Assembly: GCA_904501875.1 (NCBI GenBank)
Contig: CAJGCQ010000069.1
Span: forward strand, 1-6,202
Source: Clostridiaceae bacterium
GTDB taxonomy: Bacteria; Bacillota; Clostridia; Oscillospirales; Acutalibacteraceae
Reading direction: 5' to 3'
DNA: 6,202 nucleotides
Below are positions 1 to 5,503 of the stretch, in pieces. How positions within the stretch are numbered: position 1 is the stretch's first letter; each line of letters starts with the position of its first letter. The translations under genes and the position numbers were made by a program. The notes under the pieces are model-generated. The model did not search any database. It was not told the DNA's origin and worked only from the letters and a program-made list of their open reading frames with translations.

Positions 1-705
1 ACTATAATCGACACCTCTACCGCCCACCGTACTAACCCCGATTGGGTATACGGTTTTCCTGAGCTATCGGCAGAGAATGAGCAAAAAATCGCAGGCTCAA
101 AGCGTATAGCCGTCCCCGGCTGTCACGCAAGCGGCTTTATATCCCTTGTTTTTCCCCTTATAAAGGCGGGAATTTTAGATGAAAACACCCTGCTCCCCTG
201 CTTTTCGGTGACGGGCTATTCGGGCGGCGGCAAAAAAATGATTGCCGAGTACGAGAGCGAGGAAAGAGACCCGCTGTTATCTGCACCGAGACAGTACGGG
301 ATAGCGCAGTCTCATAAGCACCTGCCCGAAATGACGGCGGTTTGCAAACTTAAAAACCAGCCGCTGTTCTCCCCTGTCGTAGCCGATTTTTACAGCGGTA
401 TGACAGTGACTGTTCCCCTCTTTAAAAGCCAAATTAAGGGCACTGCCGAGGACATTAAAAAGGTATATAAGGAAAAATACAACGGTCCTGTTGTAAGGTA
501 TAAAGAGGACTTTGACGAGAGCGGTTTCATCTCTGCAAATAAGCTAAAAGATCGGGACAGTATGGAAATTTCGATCTCGGGCAATGAGGAGCGGATTTTG
601 CTTATCTCCCGCTATGACAACCTCGGCAAGGGCGCTTCGGGTGCGGCGGTCGAGTGTATGAACATAGTAATGGGTGTAAATAAAACTACGGGATTAGTAT
701 TATAA
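1..705 (+). CDS. argC: N-acetyl-gamma-glutamyl-phosphate reductase, type 2 (uncommon) form; 5' end cut by the window
   Basis: Catalyses NADPH-dependent reduction of N-acetylglutamyl-5-phosphate to N-acetylglutamate semialdehyde, the third step of arginine synthesis, in the cytoplasm. The frame is open from the first base and gives 234 visible residues; roughly 75 N-terminal residues (the Rossmann nucleotide-binding start) lie outside, judging from the ~310-residue length of the family. Visible motifs are IIDTSTAHR near the start, DWVYGFPEL, the active-site Cys in PGCHASGF (Cys codon at 121-123), TGYSGGGKKM, SHKHLPEM with candidate catalytic His codons at 313-315 and 319-321, and the C-terminal DNLGKGASGAAV. 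The STAHR...YGFPEL pattern, the GYSGGGK loop and the short length fit the short ArgC form known from rhizobia and some Firmicutes rather than the longer E. coli/Bacillus form. An apparent ATG at 208 is internal. It heads the visible operon; the promoter and any ArgR operator must lie upstream of the window. Confidence 0.95.
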   Translation, partial: TIIDTSTAHRTNPDWVYGFPELSAENEQKIAGSKRIAVPGCHASGFISLVFPLIKAGILDENTLLPCFSVTGYSGGGKKMIAEYESEERDPLLSAPRQYGIAQSHKHLPEMTAVCKLKNQPLFSPVVADFYSGMTVTVPLFKSQIKGTAEDIKKVYKEKYNGPVVRYKEDFDESGFISANKLKDRDSMEISISGNEERILLISRYDNLGKGASGAAVECMNIVMGVNKTTGLVL

Positions 706-715
706 ATGAATAGTC

Positions 716-773
716 AGCAAAAGCTTTTGCTAAGCCGCTCAAGCGGCTTGTAGAAACACAAAAGTGTTTCTAC
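716..773. repeat. Three abutting perfect inverted repeats between argC and argJ
   Basis: Three palindromes sit end to end with no spacer bases. The first is a 16-bp perfect palindrome at 716-731 (AGCAAAAGCTTTTGCT). The second, at 732-749, has arms AAGCCGC/GCGGCTT and loop TCAA. The third, at 750-773, has 10-bp arms GTAGAAACAC/GTGTTTCTAC and loop AAAA. Only TTT follows the last arm, so none is a convincing intrinsic terminator. In RNA, CTTTTG (724-729) could instead pair with CAAAAG (759-764), enclosing the middle hairpin, so alternative folds exist. Possible roles are an mRNA processing or stability element separating argC from argJ, or a copy of a dispersed REP/MITE-like intergenic repeat. 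The sequence alone does not decide between them. Confidence 0.8.
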
Positions 774-801
774 TTTCACTAATCATTATAGGAGTAGAAA
801 A

Positions 802-2016
802 ATGGAAATATCTTCAGGCGGCGTTTGTGCCGCAAAGGGCTTTAAGGCGTCAGGCGTGCACTGCGGAATAAGAAAAAACCGCGCAAAGCGTGATTTGTCC
901 CTTATATTTAGCGAAAAGAGGGCGGCGGCGGCGGCAGTTTACACAACAAACCTTGTAAAGGGTGCGCCTCTTACCGTTACAAAGAAGCATATTGCCGACG
1001 GCTTCGCACAGGCTGTAATCTGCAACAGCGGCAACGCCAACACCTGCAACGAGGGCGGCATAGAAATTGCAGAAGAAACCTGTGAATTGTTGAGTAAAGA
1101 GCTTAATATCCCCGCCGAGGATATAGTAGTTGCTTCCACAGGCGTTATAGGTCAGCCCCTTGATATTGAGCCGATAAAGAACGGTATACCCGAGCTTGTA
1201 GGTGCGCTTAGCGGTGACGGAAGTATTCCGGCGGCGGAGGGCATTATGACCACCGACACCAAGGTTAAAGAGGTTGCAGTATCCTTTCATATCGGCGGTA
1301 AGGAGTGTAAGATAGGCGGTATCGCAAAGGGCTCGGGTATGATTCACCCGAATATGGCGACAATGCTTGTATTTATCACCACCGACTGTGCTATAAGCTC
1401 CGAAATGCTTAAAAAGGCGCTGTCAAGCGACATTCAGACCACCTTTAATATGATAAGCGTTGACGGGGACACCTCAACCAACGATATGGTAACCCTGCTT
1501 GCAAACGGTATGGCAGAAAATGAGGAAATTACCGCCGAGGGCGAGGACTTTGACACCTTTATGAAAGCGCTTAACACCGTAACGGTATATCTCTGCCGCA
1601 AAATCGCGGGGGACGGCGAGGGTGCGACCAAGCTTATCGAGTGCAGAGTTGCAGGCGCTAAAACAAAAGAGATTGCAAAGACGGTGGCAAAATCGGTTAT
1701 CTGCTCCTCCCTTACAAAGGCAGCTATGTTCGGTGCGGACGCTAACTGGGGGCGTGTGCTTTGCGCAATAGGCTATTCGGGAGCAGATGTAGATATTACA
1801 AAAATAGATGTTTCTTTTAAATCAGCAAAGGGAGAAATCCCCGTTTGTAAAAACGGTGCGGGAATACCCTTCAGCGAGGAAAAAGCCAAAGAGATTTTGT
1901 TAGAGGACGAAATTGAAATTTTGGTTTCTCTTAATTCGGGCAAGTATTCCTCTACTGCGTGGGGCTGTGACCTTACCTACGATTATGTTAAAATTAACGG
2001 AGATTACAGAACATAG
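802..2016 (+). CDS. argJ: Glutamate N-acetyltransferase / amino-acid acetyltransferase (ornithine acetyltransferase)
   Basis: Transfers the acetyl group from N-acetylornithine to glutamate, releasing ornithine and regenerating N-acetylglutamate; some members also use acetyl-CoA for the first step. The 404-residue length is normal for the family. ArgJ is made as a precursor that cleaves itself before a threonine. The site is visible in KGSGMIHPNMATML, with Thr187 (codon 1360-1362) as the new N-terminal nucleophile of the beta chain. Other family motifs are TTNLVKGAP (residues 48-56), CNSGNANTC (74-82), ASTGVIGQPL (111-120) and the C-terminal TAWGCDLTYDYVKINGDYRT, a complete end. The ATG at 802 is fixed by AGGAG at 790-794, 7 bases upstream. 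Residues 41-45 are five alanines, four of them encoded by a GCG repeat. Whether it is mono- or bifunctional cannot be read from sequence; absence of argA in the window is not informative. It lies 96 bp after argC and 24 bp before argB. Confidence 0.97.
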   Translation: MEISSGGVCAAKGFKASGVHCGIRKNRAKRDLSLIFSEKRAAAAAVYTTNLVKGAPLTVTKKHIADGFAQAVICNSGNANTCNEGGIEIAEETCELLSKELNIPAEDIVVASTGVIGQPLDIEPIKNGIPELVGALSGDGSIPAAEGIMTTDTKVKEVAVSFHIGGKECKIGGIAKGSGMIHPNMATMLVFITTDCAISSEMLKKALSSDIQTTFNMISVDGDTSTNDMVTLLANGMAENEEITAEGEDFDTFMKALNTVTVYLCRKIAGDGEGATKLIECRVAGAKTKEIAKTVAKSVICSSLTKAAMFGADANWGRVLCAIGYSGADVDITKIDVSFKSAKGEIPVCKNGAGIPFSEEKAKEILLEDEIEILVSLNSGKYSSTAWGCDLTYDYVKINGDYRT

Positions 2017-2027
2017 GCTGAGCCTAG

Positions 2028-2036
2028 AGAGGTGAT
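2028..2036 (+). promoter_or_regulatory. Strong ribosome binding site that decides the argB start
   Basis: AGAGGTGAT matches the anti-Shine-Dalgarno sequence of 16S rRNA almost fully and ends 4 bases before ATG 2041. A GTG at 2032 is in frame and would add three residues, but it lies inside this site, so ATG 2041 is the better start. Confidence 0.8.
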
Positions 2037-2040
2037 AATA

Positions 2041-2919
2041 ATGGCTATTGAGCTTTCAAACGCACAGCGTGCCGAGGTTTTAACCCAGGCACTGCCTTAT
2101 ATTCAGAAATACTATAAAAAAATAGTTGTTATCAAGTACGGCGGCAACGCTATGATAAACGAGGAACTGAAACAGCAGGTAATGGAGGACATCGTGCTCC
2201 TTTCCCTTATCGGGGTAAAGGTCGTGTTGGTGCACGGTGGCGGGCCAGAGATTACCGATATGCTTAAAAAAATCGGCAAGGAATCGGTTTTTGTGGACGG
2301 ACTGCGTGTTACAGATAAGGAAACCGCCGATATCGTACAAATGGTGCTTGCTGGTAAGATTAACAAAAGCCTTGTCAACCTTCTTGAAATAAAGGGCGGC
2401 AAGGCTATGGGCATTTCAGGTATGGACGGCCATATGATTGAGGCTGTGTCCAAGGACGAAAGGTTAGGCTATGTGGGCAAGATAACAAAGGTAAATGTTG
2501 AGCCGATTATAGACCTGCTTGAGCACGACTATATCCCCGTTGTGTCGACCGTCGGCTGTGACGGGGACGGCAATGTTTACAATATTAATGCAGACACCGC
2601 CGCCGCCTACATTGCAGGTGCGATGAATGCCGAAAGACTTATTACAATGACCGATATTGAGGGCATTTTACGGGATAAGAACGACCACGATTCCCTTATT
2701 CCCTGCATTGATATTGAAGAGGCTACGGAGCTTTTCCGTGACGGCACAATCTCGGGCGGTATGATACCCAAAGTCGAGTGCTGTATTGAGGCTATTCACC
2801 GTGGAGTCAACAAGGTAATCATTCTTGACGGCAGAGTGCCCCACGCATTGCTTATTGAGACCCTTACAAACGAGGGTGCGGGCACAATGGTTACGGGAGA
2901 CAAAAATGATGAGCGTTAA
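2041..2919 (+). CDS. argB: Acetylglutamate kinase, probably arginine-sensitive type
   Basis: Phosphorylates N-acetylglutamate with ATP to give N-acetylglutamyl-5-phosphate; in organisms that recycle the acetyl group it is usually the feedback-controlled step. The 292-residue product is a full amino-acid-kinase fold. It shows the ATP-phosphate lysine in IKYGGNAM (Lys32), the glycine-rich VHGGGPE (64-70), the substrate arginine in DGLRVTD (86-92), YNINADTAAAYIA (180-192), and the second lysine in GGMIPKV (Lys244). About 25 residues before the first strand (NAQRAEVLTQALPYIQKYY) form the N-terminal helix that is present in hexameric, arginine-inhibited kinases and absent from the shorter E. coli enzyme. 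The C-terminal NEGAGTMV matches the same group. Arginine inhibition is therefore inferred from family knowledge, not shown. The 3' end overlaps argD by 14 bp, suggesting translational coupling. Confidence 0.97.
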   Translation: MAIELSNAQRAEVLTQALPYIQKYYKKIVVIKYGGNAMINEELKQQVMEDIVLLSLIGVKVVLVHGGGPEITDMLKKIGKESVFVDGLRVTDKETADIVQMVLAGKINKSLVNLLEIKGGKAMGISGMDGHMIEAVSKDERLGYVGKITKVNVEPIIDLLEHDYIPVVSTVGCDGDGNVYNINADTAAAYIAGAMNAERLITMTDIEGILRDKNDHDSLIPCIDIEEATELFRDGTISGGMIPKVECCIEAIHRGVNKVIILDGRVPHALLIETLTNEGAGTMVTGDKNDER

Positions 2920-4069
2920 GCAAAAGGATAATGAATTTATCGCCGCCACCTACGGGCGTTTTCCCATAGTTATAACCGAGGGCAAGGGCTCGATTTTAAA
3001 GGACGAGGACGGTAAAGAGTACATAGATTTAGGCACAGGTATTGCCGTAAACACCTTCGGTGCGGCGGACAGTGACTGGATAAACGCCGTAAATAAGCAG
3101 TTAAATAAAATTCAGCACACCTCTAATTTGTATTATACAAAGCCCGATACCGAGCTTGCCGAAATGCTCTGCCACCGCACGGGGCTTAAAAAGGTTTTCT
3201 TTTCAAATTCAGGGGCGGAGGCTAACGAGTGCGCCATAAAGGCAGCCCGCAAATATGCCGCCGAGAAAAAGGGCGCTGAATATAACACAATTATAACCCT
3301 TAAAAACAGCTTTCACGGCAGAACGATAACCACCCTTGCCGCAACGGGTCAGGAGGTTTTCCACAGGAACTTTTTACCGCTTACAGAGGGCTTTGCCTAC
3401 GCCAAGGCGAATGATATCGACGATTTAAAGCAAAAGGTTAGCGAAAATAAGACAGCCGCAATTATGTTTGAGCCTGTTCAGGGCGAGGGCGGAGTTATGC
3501 CCTTAACCAAAGAATTTGTTTCTGCCATAGACGAAATCGCAAAAGAGCAGGATATTTTAATGATAGCTGACGAGGTGCAAACCGGCAACGGCAGAACGGG
3601 TATGCTTTACGGCTATATGAACTATCATATAACTCCCGATATTGTCTCAACCGCTAAAGGCTTAGGGGGCGGACTTCCTATAGGAGCTACCCTTTTAGGC
3701 GAAAAGGTAAAGGCTGTGCTTACAGCTGGGTCCCACGGCTCTACCTTCGGGGGTAACCCCGTGTGCTGTGCGGGGGCTCTTAACATTTTAAGCCGTATTG
3801 ACGATACTCTTTTAGCCGAGGTTAGGAAAAAATCGGAATATATTATTAACGAGTTATCCCAAGCTAAAGGTGTAAAATCGGTTACGGGTATGGGGCTGAT
3901 GTTGGGCATAGAGACCGAAAAGGACGCAAATGAGGTAATAGACTACTGCCGAGAAAATGGCGTGCTTGTAATAAAAGCGAAAACCAAGGTGCGCCTGCTC
4001 CCCGCCCTTAACATTCCGTGGGAACAGCTTAAAACGGCAATACAAATACTTAAAAAAGCCTGTGAATAA
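2906..4069 (+). CDS. argD: Acetylornithine aminotransferase (PLP-dependent, class III)
   Basis: Converts N-acetylglutamate semialdehyde plus glutamate to N-acetylornithine and 2-oxoglutarate, using pyridoxal phosphate. The 387 residues match the usual ~390. Motifs in order are NSGAEANECAIKAARKYA (101-118, PLP phosphate binding), SFHGRTITTL (135-144), FEPVQGEGGV (188-197), IADEVQTGNGRTG (220-232, Asp222 contacting the PLP ring nitrogen), the PLP-binding Lys251 in STAKGLGGG (codon 3656-3658), and GSHGSTFGGNP. The frame stays open upstream to an ATG at 2825, but that would add 27 unrelated residues inside argB. The start is set at the tandem ATG 2906/2909 behind GGGAG at 2895-2899 (6 or 9 bases away), so 2909 is equally possible. 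The enzyme may also serve lysine synthesis as N-succinyl-diaminopimelate aminotransferase, as some family members do; the arg context makes acetylornithine the main substrate. Confidence 0.96.
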   Translation: MMSVKQKDNEFIAATYGRFPIVITEGKGSILKDEDGKEYIDLGTGIAVNTFGAADSDWINAVNKQLNKIQHTSNLYYTKPDTELAEMLCHRTGLKKVFFSNSGAEANECAIKAARKYAAEKKGAEYNTIITLKNSFHGRTITTLAATGQEVFHRNFLPLTEGFAYAKANDIDDLKQKVSENKTAAIMFEPVQGEGGVMPLTKEFVSAIDEIAKEQDILMIADEVQTGNGRTGMLYGYMNYHITPDIVSTAKGLGGGLPIGATLLGEKVKAVLTAGSHGSTFGGNPVCCAGALNILSRIDDTLLAEVRKKSEYIINELSQAKGVKSVTGMGLMLGIETEKDANEVIDYCRENGVLVIKAKTKVRLLPALNIPWEQLKTAIQILKKACE

Positions 4070-4073
4070 GGAG
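4068..4073 (+). promoter_or_regulatory. Ribosome binding site that decides the argF start
   Basis: AAGGAG overlaps the argD stop codon (TAA 4067-4069) and lies 9 bases before ATG 4083. An in-frame GTG at 4062 lies upstream of this site and lacks its own good site, so ATG 4083 is preferred. Confidence 0.75.
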
Positions 4074-4082
4074 ATTAAAAAT

Positions 4083-5069
4083 ATGGATTTTAAAGGGAAA
4101 AGCTTTTTAAAGCTGCTTGATTTTTCTGCTGAGGAAATAAGTTGCCTGATAGACCTTGCGGCCGAGCTTAAATACAAAAAGAAAAGCGGTATTCCCCACA
4201 ACATCTGTGCGGGAAAAAATATCGCCCTTATATTTGAAAAAACCAGCACCAGAACCCGTTGCAGCTTTGAGGTTGCGGCATATGATCTTGGAATGGGGGT
4301 CACCTACCTTGACCCTGCAGGCTCCCAGATAGGCAAAAAAGAGAGCATTGCCGACACCGCACGTGTTTTGGGCAGAATGTTTGACGGTATTGAGTATCGG
4401 GGCTACGGTCAGGAAGTTGTTGAAGATTTGGCAAAATATGCGGGGGTTCCCGTATGGAACGGACTTACAAACGAGTTCCATCCCACCCAGATTTTAGCCG
4501 ATTTCCTTACAATAAAGGAGCATTTCGGAAAGCTTAAAGGAATTAACCTTGTTTATATGGGGGACGCCCGCTACAATATGGGCAATTCCCTTATGGTAGG
4601 CTGTGCTAAAATGGGGCTTAACTTCACCGCCTGCGCACCCGAAAAATACTTTCCCGATAAGGAACTGGTAAATACCTGCAAGGAAATTGCGGAAACAAGC
4701 GGAGCCACTCTTACCTTTGAGACCGACCCCATGAAAGCCACAAAAAACGCCGATGTCATTTACACTGATGTTTGGGTTTCAATGGGCGAGCCGATAGAGG
4801 TTTGGGAAGAGAGGGTTAAGGAGCTTTCCCCCTATCAGGTAAACGAAGAGCTTATGGCAAATGCAGGTGAAAACGCAGTATTTATGCACTGCCTACCGGC
4901 TTTCCATGACCTTAAAACAACCGTAGGCAAGGAAATGGGCGAAAAATTCGGCAGAGACTGCTTTGAGGTGACCGACGGCGTGTTTGAGTCGCCGCATTCG
5001 ATAGTATTTGACGAGGCGGAAAACCGTATGCACACAATAAAGGCGGTAATGGCCGCAACATTAGGTTAA
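4083..5069 (+). CDS. argF: Ornithine carbamoyltransferase (anabolic)
   Basis: Joins carbamoyl phosphate and ornithine to form citrulline. The product is 328 residues, close to the family norm of ~330. The N-terminal carbamoyl-phosphate domain has the STRTR signature (55-59) in FEKTSTRTRCSFEVAA, then EFHPTQILADF (131-141, HPTQ at 133-136). The ornithine domain has GDARYNMGNSL (160-170), DVWVSMGE (229-236, the SMG loop that closes on ornithine) and MHCLPAFHD (268-276, catalytic Cys270). The C-terminus HTIKAVMAATLG is typical and complete. It starts 13 bp after argD. Its co-substrate needs carbamoyl-phosphate synthase, and the position where carA should follow holds only a remnant here, so the cell must have a carAB copy elsewhere or depend on another carbamoyl-phosphate source. 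An anabolic rather than catabolic (arginine deiminase) role is inferred from the biosynthetic neighbours. Confidence 0.96.
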   Translation: MDFKGKSFLKLLDFSAEEISCLIDLAAELKYKKKSGIPHNICAGKNIALIFEKTSTRTRCSFEVAAYDLGMGVTYLDPAGSQIGKKESIADTARVLGRMFDGIEYRGYGQEVVEDLAKYAGVPVWNGLTNEFHPTQILADFLTIKEHFGKLKGINLVYMGDARYNMGNSLMVGCAKMGLNFTACAPEKYFPDKELVNTCKEIAETSGATLTFETDPMKATKNADVIYTDVWVSMGEPIEVWEERVKELSPYQVNEELMANAGENAVFMHCLPAFHDLKTTVGKEMGEKFGRDCFEVTDGVFESPHSIVFDEAENRMHTIKAVMAATLG

Positions 5070-5073
5070 GGGT

Positions 5074-5142
5074 ATGGATAAAAAGGCATATTTGGTATTA
5101 GAAGACGGAACGGTCTTTGAGGGCTACTCCTTTAGAGCAGAA
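5074..5142 (+). pseudogene. carA: 5' remnant of carbamoyl-phosphate synthase small subunit, fused to a dapF fragment
   Basis: The first ~23 codons read MDKKAYLVLEDGTVFEGYSF then RAE, which is the standard N-terminus of CarA (AYLVLEDGTVFEG.SFGAE), the glutaminase subunit that supplies ammonia for carbamoyl phosphate. The expected continuation (GEVVFNTGMTGYQE-like) is absent; the reading frame instead runs into residues belonging to diaminopimelate epimerase. The exact junction is blurred by an A-rich stretch around 5140-5147. ATG 5074 is 4 bp after the argF stop; the ribosome site is mediocre (TAGG at 5062-5065, 8 bases away, with GGG too close). The place fits an argF-carA operon order. About 330 CarA residues, including the class I glutaminase domain, are missing, so no function is expected. 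An assembly chimera is possible. Confidence 0.75.
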
Positions 5143-5372
5143 AAAAACACCCTTAAAATGCGGGTGTGGGAGCGTGGAAACGGGAAACCTTCGCCTGCGG
5201 TACGGGTGCCTGCGCCGCTGTTGCCGCTGCCTGTGAAACGGGCAAGTGCAACAAGGGTGAGGACATTACCGTGAAGGTAAAGGGCGGCGACCTTATCGTA
5301 AACTACACCGACGAAAAAATAACCCTTACGGGGGATGCGGTGCTGGTATTTGACGGTATTACAGAATATTAA
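5143..5372 (+). pseudogene. dapF: 3' remnant of diaminopimelate epimerase with a frameshift
   Basis: From about codon 24 of the carA start the frame reads NTLKMRVWERGNG, then after a frameshift ETFACGTGACAAVAAACE and KGGDLIVNYTDEK...VFDGITEY. This is the C-terminal quarter of DapF, which interconverts LL- and meso-diaminopimelate for lysine and peptidoglycan. It includes the second active-site cysteine (ACGTGA, Cys codon at 5196-5198). The first ~200 residues with the partner cysteine are missing. The frameshift is a missing G in GGG at 5182-5184: with four Gs, the frame from ATG 5074 would stay open to the TAA at 5370-5372 as a 99-residue CarA-DapF fusion. As written, the carA frame stops at 5272-5274. 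A real pseudogene remains the best call, but sequencing error at the G run or misassembly at the junction cannot be excluded. Confidence 0.8.
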
Positions 5373-5375
5373 TGA

Positions 5376-5414
5376 AAAAAGCTTGAGTAAGTTTTTACCT
5401 TACTCAAGCTTTTT
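5376..5414. terminator. Strong bidirectional intrinsic terminator
   Basis: Perfect 16-bp stem AAAAAGCTTGAGTAAG (5376-5391) / CTTACTCAAGCTTTTT (5399-5414) with a 7-base loop. Ts follow on the + strand, and the run of As at 5375-5380 gives a U tract on the - strand. It starts 3 bases after the dapF-remnant stop and lies 90 bases beyond the araC-type stop, so it can end both convergent transcripts. It probably came with the dapF 3' end. Confidence 0.92.
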
Positions 5415-5503
5415 ATTTTCAGTATGGTTTTCCTATTTTGCAAGGCTCAATAAGCTCGGAAAGGGAGCCTGTGCAAACGCTCCGGCGCATTAAAATTATG
5501 TAT

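Noticed and set aside
705..715. Possible ArgR half-site (TGAATAGTCA) just after the argC stop
   Set aside because: Only weakly palindromic, single, and not next to a recognisable promoter; ArgR sites in Firmicutes usually sit at the operon promoter, outside this window.
750..776. Intrinsic terminator between argC and argJ
   Set aside because: The 10-bp stem is AT-rich and followed by only three Ts before CACTAAT; more likely a structural or repeat element.
765..790. Possible promoter before argJ (CATTAT at 784-789 as -10)
   Set aside because: No acceptable -35 at the right distance, and argJ sits in an evident operon; too weak to call.
850..1347. 165-codon open frame on the - strand inside argJ
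   Set aside because: It lies wholly antisense to a clear ArgJ coding frame, has no ribosome binding site that I see, and its translation resembles no family. Treated as a shadow.
2825..2905. 27-residue N-terminal extension of ArgD
   Set aside because: It lies inside argB, has no homology to ArgD starts, and a ribosome binding site at 2895-2899 supports ATG 2906/2909.
3854..4303. 149-codon - strand open frame across the argD-argF boundary
   Set aside because: Antisense to two conserved enzymes whose motifs are intact on the + strand; no supporting signals.
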